Assembly (NCBI GenBank): GCA_040387375.1
Contig: JAZKDW010000050.1
Location: 62,001-126,000 of the forward strand
Reading direction: 5' to 3'
DNA: 64,000 bases
DNA from: JAZKDW01 sp040387375
GTDB lineage: Bacteria; Pseudomonadota; Gammaproteobacteria; Burkholderiales; Burkholderiaceae_D
In this document: positions 1-8,800 of the stretch, piece after piece
How positions within the stretch are numbered: the first letter of the stretch is position 1
Layout: each line of letters opens with the position of its first letter
Position numbers and translations under genes: made by a program
Notes under the pieces: generated by a model
What the model was told of the DNA's origin: nothing
The model's input: the letters and a program-made list of their open reading frames with translations, nothing else
The model's database searches: none

Positions 1-161
1 CCGTTCAGGTCGACCAGATGCAAGCGTCGTGCGCCTTGCGCCAGCCAGTGCCGGGCCATTTCGCCGGGGTCTTCGGAAAACACGGTGGCTTGATCCATAT
101 CGCCCTGTTTAAGGCGTACGCAATGACCGTCTTTAAGATCGATAGCAGGTATAAGCAGCAT
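1..161 (-). CDS. hisA: HisA, phosphoribosylformimino-5-aminoimidazole carboxamide ribotide isomerase (3' end outside window)
   Basis: Only the first 53 residues lie in the window; the gene runs off the left edge. The start MLLIPAIDLKDG carries the family's PAIDL strand with the catalytic Asp (residue 8), followed by the RLKQGD segment that helps bind the ribotide substrate. HisA is a cytoplasmic (beta/alpha)8 barrel that opens the ring of ProFAR to PRFAR, the substrate of HisF/HisH. It lies 62 bases downstream of hisH in the same direction, as expected for the tail of a his operon. ATG at 161 is the only sensible start; no other in-frame start is seen just upstream. Confidence 0.93.
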   Translation of the reverse strand, partial: MLLIPAIDLKDGHCVRLKQGDMDQATVFSEDPGEMARHWLAQGARRLHLVDLN

Positions 162-223
162 GGCTACAGTGGGAACGTAATGGGGTTAGTAAAAATAAAT
201 CTACAACAACTGCTCGACTGGGA

Positions 224-862
224 CTACGGATTCCAGTCCACGAAATTTTTATAGAGCTGCAAACCCGCTGCAGCGCTTTTCTCCGGATGAAACTGTGTCG
301 CGAAAATGTTATCACGTCCGACCGCACTGCTGAATGGAGAGCCGTAGGGTGTCTCGCCGAGTGTATGCGCCGCATTGTCCGGAGCCGCATAATAACTATG
401 CACGAAATAAAAATAACTGTCGTCGGCAATACCCTTCCATAGCGGATGGGACACTGTCTGCCTGACTCGGTTCCAGCCCATCTGCGGCACCTTGAAGCGC
501 GAACCGTCGTCTTGAAGCTGGGTACCGAAATTGAATTTTACAACCTTGCCGGGCAACAATCCAAGACCGTGCGTGTTTCCTTCTTCGCTCCAGTCAAACA
601 GCATTTGCTCACCAACACAAACGCCGAACATGGGTTTGGAGCGCGAGGCGGCCAGCACCGCTTCCTGCAAGCCCGATTCGCGCAGACAGCGCATGCAATC
701 CGGCATCGCGCCCTGCCCCGGCAGCACGATCCTGTCGGCCGCCTGGATATCGGCGACTTCGCCGGAGATGCGCACATCGGCATCCGGTGCGACATGGCGT
801 AACGCCTGCGCGACCGAGCGCAAATTCCCCATGCCGTAATCAACTACTACAATTTTGTTCAT
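224..862 (-). CDS. hisH: HisH, glutamine amidotransferase subunit of imidazole glycerol phosphate synthase
   Basis: A class I glutamine amidotransferase of 212 residues that supplies ammonia to HisF for making imidazole glycerol phosphate and AICAR. The catalytic triad is visible: the nucleophile Cys82 in GVCVGEQ, and His192 and Glu194 in QFHPEK. The N-terminal VVVDYGMGNLRS is the usual HisH signature. The open frame extends four codons further to a TTG, but ATG at 862 followed directly by NKIVVVDYG fits the family. It sits between hisB and hisA on the same strand. HisF is expected next, beyond the left edge. Confidence 0.97.
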   Translation of the reverse strand: MNKIVVVDYGMGNLRSVAQALRHVAPDADVRISGEVADIQAADRIVLPGQGAMPDCMRCLRESGLQEAVLAASRSKPMFGVCVGEQMLFDWSEEGNTHGLGLLPGKVVKFNFGTQLQDDGSRFKVPQMGWNRVRQTVSHPLWKGIADDSYFYFVHSYYAAPDNAAHTLGETPYGSPFSSAVGRDNIFATQFHPEKSAAAGLQLYKNFVDWNP

Positions 863-918
863 GTTAACAATCAAACCTCAAGGACGTCACACTTTGTGCG
901 GTGTTCTATCCATTGCGG

Positions 919-1515
919 TTACAGGCTACCTTTAGTCGAGGGAATCGTGCCGGCTGCGCGCGCGTCGAGTTCGGTCGCCATGCGCAGTGCGCGGCCAAAT
1001 GCCTTGAACACGGTCTCGCACTGGTGATGGGCGTTGTCGCCGCGCAGATTATCGATATGCAGGGACACCAGCGCATGATTGACAAAGCCCTGGAAAAATT
1101 CGTGCGTCAGATCAACGTCGAAAGTGCCGATCATCGAGCGTTTGAATGGCACGTGGAATTCAAGTCCCGGCCGGCCCGAAAAATCGATGACCACACGGGA
1201 CAGCGCCTCATCCAGCGGCACATAGGCATGGCCATAACGGCGGATGCCTTTCTTGTCGCCGATCGCTTTTGCGAAGGCCTGGCCGAGCGTGATGCCGACG
1301 TCTTCAACCGTGTGATGGGCATCGATATGCAAATCGCCTTTGGCATCGATATCGAGATCGATCAGGCCATGGCGCGCGATCTGATCCAGCATGTGATCCA
1401 GAAACGGCACACCCGTGTTCAGTTTTTGCTGACCGGTACCGTCGATATTGATCGCGACGCGAATTTGCGTCTCGTTGGTGTTGCGGGTAATTTCTGCGGT
1501 TCGTGGCGTAGGCAT
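919..1515 (-). CDS. hisB: HisB, imidazoleglycerol-phosphate dehydratase (monofunctional)
   Basis: Converts imidazole glycerol phosphate to imidazole acetol phosphate. The 198-residue protein has only the dehydratase domain and no histidinol phosphatase domain, so the phosphatase must be encoded elsewhere. Metal-binding histidine clusters are visible: FLDHML, DAHHTVEDVG and DNAHHQCE. The C-terminus ends in the usual GTIPSTKGSL. The frame is open up to a TTG at 1533, but ATG at 1515 (MPTPRTAEI) matches the usual length better. Neither start has a clear Shine-Dalgarno. The gene starts 20 bases after hisC stops, which suggests coupled expression. Confidence 0.97.
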   Translation of the reverse strand: MPTPRTAEITRNTNETQIRVAINIDGTGQQKLNTGVPFLDHMLDQIARHGLIDLDIDAKGDLHIDAHHTVEDVGITLGQAFAKAIGDKKGIRRYGHAYVPLDEALSRVVIDFSGRPGLEFHVPFKRSMIGTFDVDLTHEFFQGFVNHALVSLHIDNLRGDNAHHQCETVFKAFGRALRMATELDARAAGTIPSTKGSL

Positions 1516-1535
1516 ATTCAGGGGGATTACCAAAA

Positions 1536-2624
1536 TTACGATGCAAGCGATGCGCTCAGCGCATCCAGGAACAACTTGTTTTCTTCAGGTGTGCTGACAG
1601 TCACACGCAAGCAATTGTTCAGCAGTGCATGCATTTTACCGACATTTTTGATCAAAACCTTGTGTTCCAATAATCGGTTGAACACATTGTTGCCGTTACG
1701 CTCAGCGCCATGTACCCGGATCAGCAAAAAATTCGCGGCCGACGGGAACACTTCGATCCCCGGCAACGCCGCCAGCGCCGCCGACAGACGGCTGCGCTCC
1801 CGGCATAAATCTGCTGCCTGGGCGTCCAGTATCGCGGTGTGCTCCAGCACGAATTCGGCGGCGGCCTGCGTCAGCACATTGATATTATAAGGCGGACGGA
1901 CCTTGTCGAACTCGGCCAGCAATGCCGGCGCGCCCGCCATGTAACCTAGCCGTATGCCGGCCAGGCCAAGCTTGGAGACGGTGCGCATCACGATCAGGTT
2001 GCCGAATTCCGCCAGCCGCGGCATGAAGCTGGCGTGCGCAAAGGGCTGGTAGGCCTCGTCCACGATCACAATACCGCTGTCGCCCACCGCGCGCAGGATG
2101 GCGGCCATGTCATCGGCATCGAACAGGGTGCCGGTCGGATTGTTCGGATACGCCAGATACGTGACGGCAGGTTTATGTAAAACAATCGCCGCCAGCATCG
2201 CCGCCTTGTCCAGCGTGAAATCGGATTTGAGCGGCACGCCGACAAATTCCATGCCTGCGAAAAGGGAGGACATTTCCACCATCACAAATCCGGGCACCGG
2301 CGCCAGCACCGTCGCGCCCGGCCGCGCGCACGCAAGCGCAACGATCGAAATCAGCTCATCCGATCCATTGCCGAGAACGACGTCAAAACCGGCCGGCACG
2401 CCGAGTTTCTCGCAGATGGCCGCTTTCAGGCTCGTATAGGAGGGAACCGGATAGCGGTTCAGCGCAACGCCGGCCAGCCGGCGGCCCAACTCGATGCGCA
2501 GGTGTTCCGGCAGCGTGTAGGGGTTTTCCATGGCATCGAGCTTGAGGAAACCCGCCGGGTCGGCGACCGGATACGCCGCAAGTGCGCGGATTTCGGGACG
2601 GATGATGGTGTCGATCAGGGACAT
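1536..2624 (-). CDS. hisC: HisC, histidinol-phosphate aminotransferase
   Basis: A PLP-dependent class I/II aminotransferase (362 residues) that forms histidinol phosphate from imidazole acetol phosphate and glutamate. The PLP lysine is Lys218 in VSKLGLAG, with YPNNPTG (about 159-165) and VDEAY (about 188-192) for cofactor contact. The frame is open 33 codons further upstream, but that stretch (Arg-rich) overlaps the end of the methyltransferase gene in another frame. ATG at 2624 lies one base after the methyltransferase stop (TGACATG), a typical coupled junction. The SLIDTIIRPEIRAL start is also family-like. Confidence 0.97.
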   Translation of the reverse strand: MSLIDTIIRPEIRALAAYPVADPAGFLKLDAMENPYTLPEHLRIELGRRLAGVALNRYPVPSYTSLKAAICEKLGVPAGFDVVLGNGSDELISIVALACARPGATVLAPVPGFVMVEMSSLFAGMEFVGVPLKSDFTLDKAAMLAAIVLHKPAVTYLAYPNNPTGTLFDADDMAAILRAVGDSGIVIVDEAYQPFAHASFMPRLAEFGNLIVMRTVSKLGLAGIRLGYMAGAPALLAEFDKVRPPYNINVLTQAAAEFVLEHTAILDAQAADLCRERSRLSAALAALPGIEVFPSAANFLLIRVHGAERNGNNVFNRLLEHKVLIKNVGKMHALLNNCLRVTVSTPEENKLFLDALSASLAS

Positions 2625-2625
2625 G

Positions 2626-3450
2626 TCATTCCAGTGGTAACCAGGCCTGAATTGGCAACGCCGCCTGATCAGCCGCGGATGGCGCGGCTTCGACCGGCGG
2701 CACCGCCGCCAATCGGTCTTCAATCAGCTTGCAGTAATCGGGATTCAGCTCAAACCCGACAAAATTGCGTCCGCACCGTTTGGCGGCAACCGCCGTCGTG
2801 CCGCTTCCCATGAAGGGGTCGAACACCACACCGCCTGGCGGACAGGAAGCCTTGAGCATGCGCTCGACGATTTCCAGCGGCTTCTGTGTCGGATGATCGG
2901 CCCGTTCGCGATGTTCGCGGTGCAGGCGTGACACGCTCCACACATCTTTCGGGTTGTAGCCCACTTCCAGCCATTTGGCGCCGACAAAAATCGACCGCGA
3001 GCGGGCTTTCTTGGTTACTGCATCATACGGAATACGTACCGCATCAAGGTCGAAGTGGTAATCCTTCGACTTTGCGAAAAACCCGATCGTGTCATGCACC
3101 GATGAAAACCGGCGCGTGCTGCCGCCCATCGATGGCACCCTGCGATCCCAGACGATCTCGTTGAGCATCGTCATGCGCTGTTTCAGCATCACGAATACCT
3201 CCGGCGAATAACGCCAGGTCAGGAAAATGTACAGGCTGCCGTTCGGTTTCAGTTTTGGCAAAACCGCATCGATCCAGTCTTCCATCCAGAGCAGGTAAGC
3301 ACTCGCATCGCGCTTGTCCGAATCGTTGCCGTAATCCTTGCCTAGCCCGTAAGGCGGATCGGCGATGATCAGGTCGAGGGCGCCGTCCGGAATGCGGGCG
3401 ATGCCGGCAACCGCATCCTCGCAGAAAACCTGGTTCAGCCAGCTATCCAA
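2626..3450 (-). CDS. Beta-class DNA (adenine-N6 or cytosine-N4) methyltransferase inside the his operon
   Basis: A 274-residue SAM-dependent amino-methyltransferase. The catalytic DPPY (residues 31-34, motif IV) comes before the SAM-binding DPFMGSGTT (211-219, motif I), the order of the beta class; HPTQKP (186-191) is also typical. No target-recognition insert beyond the normal core is obvious. The gene lies between hisD and hisC with no restriction nuclease nearby, so it looks like an orphan methylase. The start is unusual: the first in-frame start is TTG at 3450, with no Shine-Dalgarno, 15 bases after the hisD stop and in the same frame as hisD. An ATG at 3469 overlaps the hisD stop (ATGA) but is out of frame by one base of a CCCC run. 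The sequence specificity cannot be told from the sequence. Confidence 0.9.
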   Translation of the reverse strand: MDSWLNQVFCEDAVAGIARIPDGALDLIIADPPYGLGKDYGNDSDKRDASAYLLWMEDWIDAVLPKLKPNGSLYIFLTWRYSPEVFVMLKQRMTMLNEIVWDRRVPSMGGSTRRFSSVHDTIGFFAKSKDYHFDLDAVRIPYDAVTKKARSRSIFVGAKWLEVGYNPKDVWSVSRLHREHRERADHPTQKPLEIVERMLKASCPPGGVVFDPFMGSGTTAVAAKRCGRNFVGFELNPDYCKLIEDRLAAVPPVEAAPSAADQAALPIQAWLPLE

Positions 3451-3465
3451 CGCGGGGCCCGGCGC

Positions 3466-4779
3466 TCATTTGAACCGGTACTCCGCCGAGCGGGCATGCG
3501 CCTGCAAACCTTCGCCATAGGCAAGTTCGGCGGCAATCCGGCCGAGGGTTTGCGCGCCTGCCTCACTCACATGAAGAATGCTCGATCTTTTCTGGAAATC
3601 ATAAACGCCTAATGGCGATGAAAAGCGGGCGGTGCGCGAGGTCGGCAGAACATGGTTGGGTCCCGCACAATAATCGCCCAGCGACTCCGATGAAAAGCGC
3701 CCGAGGAACATGGCGCCGGCGTGGCGCACCTGGTCGGCCCACTGTTGCGGATTTTCCGCCGAGATCTCGAGATGTTCGGCCGCGATCAGGTTGGCGATGT
3801 CGCAGGCTTCCGCCATATCGCGCACCTTGATCATCGCGCCGCGATTGGTCAGCGAGGTCCGGATCACGTCCTTGCGCGGCATGCCGTCAAGCTGCCGGTT
3901 GATGCTGGCCTCCACCTGGTCAATGTAGCCGGCGTCGGGACAGATCAGGATCGATTGCGCCAGTTCGTCGTGTTCCGCCTGAGAAAACAGGTCCATGGCA
4001 ACCCAGTCCGGATCGGTCGTGCCATCGCAGATGACCAGGATTTCCGAAGGGCCGGCAATCATGTCGATGCCGACGGTGCCGAATACACGGCGCTTGGCGG
4101 CCGCGACATACGCATTGCCGGGGCCGACGATCTTGTCGACCTGCGGAATCGTGGCCGTGCCATAAGCCAGCGCGCCAACAGCCTGGGCGCCGCCGATGGT
4201 GAAGACACGATCGACGCCGGCGATTGCCGCCGCGGCCAGCACCAGCGCATTCCTGACGCCGGCTGGGGTGGGCACGACCATGATGATTTCCTGCACACCC
4301 GCCACCTTGGCGGGAATCGCGTTCATCAGGACCGACGACGGATAAGCTGCCTTGCCGCCGGGGACATAGATGCCGACGCGGTCCAGCGGCGTGACTTTCT
4401 GGCCGAGGATGGTGCCGTCGGCTTCGGTGTAGGTAAAACCGCTGGAACCGCATTCCTGCTTCTGCCGCTCGTGGAAAGCGCGCACGCGGTCGGCCGCGGT
4501 TTGCAGCGCGGCACGGCGTACTGGCGGCAAGCTGCTCAATGCCGCCTGCAATTCTTCCTGCCCGATCTCCAGAACACCAACGCTCTGTGCGCCGAGATGG
4601 TCGAATTGATTCGTGTATTCCAGCACGGCGGCATCGCCACGCAGCTTGACATCAGCCAGGATGCGGGCCGCGGCGCCATCAATGGCATCGTCCTCCCCCG
4701 CCTCGAAAGCGAGCACGGTGCGGAGTTGCGCCTGGAAATCAGGACTGCCTGAATCAAGTTTGCGGATTTGAATTGCCAT
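3466..4779 (-). CDS. hisD: HisD, histidinol dehydrogenase
   Basis: A zinc-dependent, NAD-linked enzyme (437 residues) that performs the last two oxidation steps from histidinol to histidine. Family landmarks are the GIYVPGGKAAYPSSVLMNAIPA segment (about 135-157), the IVGPGNAYVAAAKR segment, the GPSEILVI loop, and Gln/His zinc ligands in FSQAEHDE. The length is normal. It begins 33 bases after the hisG stop. Its TGA stop is followed in the same frame by the methyltransferase gene, so readthrough would give a fusion; nothing shows that this happens. Confidence 0.98.
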   Translation of the reverse strand: MAIQIRKLDSGSPDFQAQLRTVLAFEAGEDDAIDGAAARILADVKLRGDAAVLEYTNQFDHLGAQSVGVLEIGQEELQAALSSLPPVRRAALQTAADRVRAFHERQKQECGSSGFTYTEADGTILGQKVTPLDRVGIYVPGGKAAYPSSVLMNAIPAKVAGVQEIIMVVPTPAGVRNALVLAAAAIAGVDRVFTIGGAQAVGALAYGTATIPQVDKIVGPGNAYVAAAKRRVFGTVGIDMIAGPSEILVICDGTTDPDWVAMDLFSQAEHDELAQSILICPDAGYIDQVEASINRQLDGMPRKDVIRTSLTNRGAMIKVRDMAEACDIANLIAAEHLEISAENPQQWADQVRHAGAMFLGRFSSESLGDYCAGPNHVLPTSRTARFSSPLGVYDFQKRSSILHVSEAGAQTLGRIAAELAYGEGLQAHARSAEYRFK

Positions 4780-4812
4780 TATTTTCTCATTCGGGCCAGG
4801 AACAGGCCGCCT

Positions 4813-5460
4813 TCAACGTTTCGACGCTCTTTCGAACGCTTCCAGAATCGGCTGCAGGCGCTCGCGCTTCAATTTCAGCGCCGCCTGGTTCACCACCAGC
4901 CGGGATGAAATATCCATGATGTGCTCGACCTCCACCAGATTGTTTGCGCGCAGCGTGCTGCCGGTGCTGACCAGGTCGACGATGGCATCGGACAAGCCGA
5001 CCAGCGGCGCCAGTTCCATCGAGCCATACAGCTTGATCAGATCGACGTGTACCCCTTTGGCGGCAAAATGCTCGCGCGCACTCTGCGTGTACTTGGTTGC
5101 GACCCGCAGACGCGCGCCTTGCCGCACCGCGCTGGCGTAATCAAAACCGGCGGACACCGCGACCGACATGCGGCACTTGGCGATATTCAGATCGATCGGC
5201 TGGTACAAGCCCTCGCCTCCGTGCTCAAGCAAGACATCCTTGCCGGCCACACCGAAGTCCGCCGCGCCATATTGCACATAGGTGGGCACGTCCGATGCAC
5301 GCACAATGATCACCTGCACGTTGACATCGTTGGTTTGCAGGATCAGCTTGCGCGAGGTCTCCGGATCTTCGGTGACGATCAGACCGGCCGCCTCCAGCAG
5401 CGGCAGCGTTTCGTCGAAGATGCGGCCCTTCGATAATGCCAGTGTCAGTTTCTGATCCAT
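4813..5460 (-). CDS. hisG: HisG, ATP phosphoribosyltransferase catalytic subunit (short form)
   Basis: Catalyses the first, feedback-regulated step of histidine synthesis (ATP + PRPP). At 215 residues it is the short form, which lacks the C-terminal regulatory domain and in known cases needs the HisZ regulatory subunit. No hisZ is present in this window. LTLALSKGRIFDETLPLL at the start and VSTGSTLRANNL near residue 170 (the phosphate-binding loop) identify it. Two adjacent ATG codons (5463 and 5460) overlap the murA stop (ATGATG), so translation is probably coupled to murA. I chose the second by comparison with the usual N-terminal length. Confidence 0.96.
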   Translation of the reverse strand: MDQKLTLALSKGRIFDETLPLLEAAGLIVTEDPETSRKLILQTNDVNVQVIIVRASDVPTYVQYGAADFGVAGKDVLLEHGGEGLYQPIDLNIAKCRMSVAVSAGFDYASAVRQGARLRVATKYTQSAREHFAAKGVHVDLIKLYGSMELAPLVGLSDAIVDLVSTGSTLRANNLVEVEHIMDISSRLVVNQAALKLKRERLQPILEAFERASKR

Positions 5461-6710
5461 CATTTGACTCGCTTGATATTGGCGCCGACGGCGGACAGCT
5501 TGGCTTCCATCCGGTCGTAGCCGCGATCCAGATGATAGATGCGGTCGATCAGCGTCTCGCCCCGTGCGGCCAGCGCAGCGATCACCAGCGATGCCGATGC
5601 GCGCAGGTCGGTTGCCATTACCGGCGCACCGATCAGATGGTCGACACCGCTGACGCTGGCGGTATGGCCGGCGATGGTGATTGCCGCACCCAGGCGATTC
5701 ATTTCCTGCACATGCATGAAACGGTTTTCGAAAATCGTTTCGGATACGCGGCTGCTGCCGTCGGCGATGCAGTTCATGGCCATGAATTGGGCCTGCATGT
5801 CGGTCGGAAATCCCGGATATTCCGTGGTGCTGAAACTCACCGCTTTCGGCCGCGCCGCCATTTGCACGCGTATCCAGTCGTCTCCCGACGTGAGCGTCAC
5901 GCCGGCTTCACGCAGCTTGTCGAGGGCGGCATCGAGAATATCGGTGCGGGTGTTCTTCAGCATCACGTCGCCGCCGGCGGCTGCCACGGCGCACAGGAAC
6001 GTGCCGGTCTCGATCCGGTCCGCAATGATCGCGTGCGAGGCGCCATGCAATTGTTCGACGCCTTGAATGACGAGCCGATCGCTGCCGATGCCGTCGATCT
6101 TCGCGCCCATGGCCACCAGCAGATTGGCAAGGTCGGTCACTTCCGGTTCACGCGCGGCGTTTTCCAGTACGGTCTCGCCCTCGGCCAGGGTGGCGGCCAT
6201 CAACAGGTTTTCAGTGCCGGTGACGGTGATCATCTCGGTGCGGATGCGTGCGCCTTTCAGCTTTTTGGCGGTGGCGTGGATATAACCCGCTTCAATGGTG
6301 ATCTCGGCGCCCATTGCCTGCAATCCCTTGATGTGCTGATCGACTGGCCGTGACCCGATCGCGCAGCCGCCGGGCAGCGAGACCCTGGCTTCGCCGAAGC
6401 GGGCAACCAGCGGACCCAGCACCAGGATCGATGCGCGCATGGTTTTCACCATTTCATAAGGTGCTTCGAGCTTGTCGATGGCGCGCCCGCTGAGGGCGAC
6501 CTGACCGTCGTGCTGCTCGATGCGCAGTCCCATATTGCGCAGCAGCTTCAGCATGGTCGCCACGTCCTGCAGATGCGGCACATTGGACAGCTGCACGGTG
6601 TCGGCGGTCAGCAGGCCGGCGCACAGAATTGGCAGCGCGGCATTCTTGGCGCCGGAGATGGTGATGTCGCCGGCGAGGCGGTTGCCGCCAGTGATGAGCA
6701 GTTTGTCCAT
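5460..6710 (-). CDS. murA: MurA, UDP-N-acetylglucosamine 1-carboxyvinyltransferase
   Basis: The first committed step of peptidoglycan synthesis: transfer of enolpyruvate from PEP to UDP-GlcNAc in the cytoplasm. The 416 residues match the family's length. The catalytic loop cysteine is Cys116 in GGCAIGSRPVDQH, so the fosfomycin-sensitive form of the active site is kept. GGNRLAGDITISGAKNAALP is the usual N-terminus with the Lys22-Asn23 pair. The start ATG overlaps the ibaG stop by one base (TAATG), and the gene overlaps hisG at its end. The ibaG-murA pair is also neighbouring in E. coli. Confidence 0.98.
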   Translation of the reverse strand: MDKLLITGGNRLAGDITISGAKNAALPILCAGLLTADTVQLSNVPHLQDVATMLKLLRNMGLRIEQHDGQVALSGRAIDKLEAPYEMVKTMRASILVLGPLVARFGEARVSLPGGCAIGSRPVDQHIKGLQAMGAEITIEAGYIHATAKKLKGARIRTEMITVTGTENLLMAATLAEGETVLENAAREPEVTDLANLLVAMGAKIDGIGSDRLVIQGVEQLHGASHAIIADRIETGTFLCAVAAAGGDVMLKNTRTDILDAALDKLREAGVTLTSGDDWIRVQMAARPKAVSFSTTEYPGFPTDMQAQFMAMNCIADGSSRVSETIFENRFMHVQEMNRLGAAITIAGHTASVSGVDHLIGAPVMATDLRASASLVIAALAARGETLIDRIYHLDRGYDRMEAKLSAVGANIKRVK

Positions 6711-6946
6711 TATTGCTGGAATTCTTCTGGAGTGAGGGTTTTCATCGACAGTGCATGTATCTCTTCGCGCATGCGGTCGCCCAGCGCGGCGTACACCAGT
6801 TGATGGCGCTGGATCAGGCGTTTGCCGGCAAAGGCGCTGGAGACGATGACGGCATTAAAATGCTGGCCGTCGCCTTCGACTTCGACATGGGTACAGTCGA
6901 GGCCGGCAGCAATATAATTTTTTACGAGTTCAGGGGTGGGCAACAC
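6710..6946 (-). CDS. ibaG: IbaG-type BolA family protein
   Basis: A 78-residue BolA/IbaG protein, a small class II KH-like fold linked to iron-sulfur cluster handling together with monothiol glutaredoxins and to acid stress. Landmarks are HVEVEGDGQHF and the RIHALSMKT-like end (EIHALSMKTLTPEE), with the conserved His that ligates a shared cluster in BolA proteins. The start is GTG at 6946. It lies between the ABC-2 permease gene and murA; in E. coli ibaG also lies between the mla genes and murA, which supports the assignment over other BolA types. Confidence 0.92.
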   Translation of the reverse strand: MLPTPELVKNYIAAGLDCTHVEVEGDGQHFNAVIVSSAFAGKRLIQRHQLVYAALGDRMREEIHALSMKTLTPEEFQQ

Positions 6947-6987
6947 GATTTGCGCCTTTATAGTATCTGTGGTCCGGAGAAGCGTAT

Positions 6988-7743
6988 TCAGTGGCGTAAC
7001 TTGAAGCCACTTTTCAACAAATAAATGGCGATGCTGGCCAAGGCCGCAAAAAATATCGCCACAAACGAAAAGCTCAGCATCGGGTCGACATCGGACTGTC
7101 CGAAAAAGCCGTAGCGAAAGCCATCAATCATATAAAAAAACGGATTCATGTGCGACACAGCCTGCCAGAAAGGGGGCAGAGAATGTATCGAATAAAACAC
7201 GCCGGATAAAAAGGTCGCCGGCATGATCAGAAAATTCTGGAAGGCGGCAAGCTGGTCGAATTTTTCCGCCCAGATGCCGGCAATCAGTCCCATCGTACCT
7301 AAAATCGACGCGCCCAGCAGCGCAAAAATGACAATCCACCACGGCGCGACGAAAGTAAGCTTTGCAAACCAGGCGGTGATCACAAGTACACCTGCGCCGA
7401 CCATCAGGCCGCGCACCACTGCCGCCAGCACATAAGCGGAAAACAACTCCCAGTGCGATAGCGGCGGCAGGAGAACGAATACCAGGTTCCCGGTAATTTT
7501 GGACTGGATCAGCGACGACGAGGTATTGGCAAACGCATTTTGCAATACACTCATCATCACCAGCCCGGGAATCAGAAACGCGGTGTATGTCACACCCGGG
7601 AATACCTGCACGTGCGCTTCCAGCACATGGCCGAAAATCAGCAGGTATAACATCGCCGTCACGATGGGCGCGGTGACGGTCTGGGTCGCGACTTTCCAGA
7701 AGCGCAGCACTTCCTTGTAAAAGAGGGTCTGGAAACCGATCAT
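6988..7743 (-). CDS. ABC-2 type transporter permease (YadH-like)
   Basis: A 251-residue inner-membrane permease with about six hydrophobic segments, starting with a cytoplasmic MIGFQTLFYKEVLRFWK and a first helix near residues 22-40. The GVFYSIHSLPPFWQAVSHMNPFFYMIDGFRYGFFG region near the end is the ABC-2 export signature. The start codon overlaps the stop of the upstream ATPase gene by four bases, so the two form one exporter. The substrate is unknown. The position inside the mla-murA train suggests an envelope component, but that is only context. The E. coli YadGH pair is the nearest comparison I know. Confidence 0.88.
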   Translation of the reverse strand: MIGFQTLFYKEVLRFWKVATQTVTAPIVTAMLYLLIFGHVLEAHVQVFPGVTYTAFLIPGLVMMSVLQNAFANTSSSLIQSKITGNLVFVLLPPLSHWELFSAYVLAAVVRGLMVGAGVLVITAWFAKLTFVAPWWIVIFALLGASILGTMGLIAGIWAEKFDQLAAFQNFLIMPATFLSGVFYSIHSLPPFWQAVSHMNPFFYMIDGFRYGFFGQSDVDPMLSFSFVAIFFAALASIAIYLLKSGFKLRH

Positions 7744-8651
7744 TTTTCACCTTCCATGATCTGGATGAACACATCTTCCAGATCGGCCTGATGCAATTGC
7801 ATGTCTTCGATGACAACGCCGGATTCGCGCAGCTTCACCAGAATCGGCTCAACTTCGGCATATTCCGTCACACGCAGCGTGTATTTGTTGCCGGACACCA
7901 GTTCATCCGGATGCGAGACCAGCGGTTTGAGCACCTCGGGCAACGAACCATGCGCCAGCCGCACCACCAGTTGCGAGCCGGAGATGCGTTTGATCAGGGC
8001 GGAAGTGGAGTCGAGCGCAACAACACTGCCGCCTTTAAGCATGGCAATGCGATTGCACAGCGCCTGCGCCTCTTCCAGGTAATGTGTCGTCAGCACCACC
8101 GTATGTCCCTCGCGATTCAAACGCGAAACGAACTTCCACAGTGTCTGGCGCAGCTCGACGTCGACACCGGCGGTCGGTTCATCGAGCACGATCACGGGCG
8201 GTTTGTGCACCAGCGCCTGCGCCACCAGCACGCGGCGTTTCATGCCACCGGACAGGGAACGCATGTTGACGTCGGCCTTGTTGGTCAGATCGAGGTAATG
8301 CATCACCTCGTCTATCCACTTGTCATTGTTCTTGAGGCCGTAATAGCCGGATTGCATGCGCAAGGTTTCACGCACGGTAAAAAACGGGTCGAACACCAGT
8401 TCTTGCGGCACCACACCGAGACGCTTGCGCGCTTCACGATAATCGGTGACGACATCGTGGCCGTGAATGGCGACGCTGCCGGCGTCGGCGCGGTTCAGCC
8501 CTGCCACAATCGAAATCAGCGAGGTCTTGCCGGCGCCATTCGGGCCCAGCAAGCCAAAAAATTCGCCTTCTTCAATCGACAGGGAGACTTTGTCCAGAGC
8601 CTGTAGCGCTCCGTAACGTTTTTCGACATTGGTGATCTGGATTGCTGCCAT
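7740..8651 (-). CDS. ABC transporter ATP-binding protein (YadG-like)
   Basis: A 303-residue nucleotide-binding subunit. Walker A is GPNGAGKT (36-43), the signature is LSGGMKRR, Walker B is VIVLDEPTAGVD, and the H-loop is TTHYLEE. A C-terminal part of about 80 residues beyond the core is common in drug/lipid exporters of the ABC-2 class. It pairs with the permease gene it overlaps. About 150 bases without a gene separate it from mlaB (8652-8800), where I see neither a clear promoter nor a hairpin, so it may be co-transcribed with the mla genes. Confidence 0.92.
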   Translation of the reverse strand: MAAIQITNVEKRYGALQALDKVSLSIEEGEFFGLLGPNGAGKTSLISIVAGLNRADAGSVAIHGHDVVTDYREARKRLGVVPQELVFDPFFTVRETLRMQSGYYGLKNNDKWIDEVMHYLDLTNKADVNMRSLSGGMKRRVLVAQALVHKPPVIVLDEPTAGVDVELRQTLWKFVSRLNREGHTVVLTTHYLEEAQALCNRIAMLKGGSVVALDSTSALIKRISGSQLVVRLAHGSLPEVLKPLVSHPDELVSGNKYTLRVTEYAEVEPILVKLRESGVVIEDMQLHQADLEDVFIQIMEGEK

Positions 8652-8800
8652 GCTGGCTTATTGCACACTTTTATACGGAAATTAGCCGTGGGAGGCCGTG
8701 GATCCGGCACTGCCCTGCTGGCGAAAGGTCTTGATTATATTGGATTTCCCGCCTTGAGACCGGACTAAGGAAAGAGCTGGTGGGAGGACTGGCCGAACAG

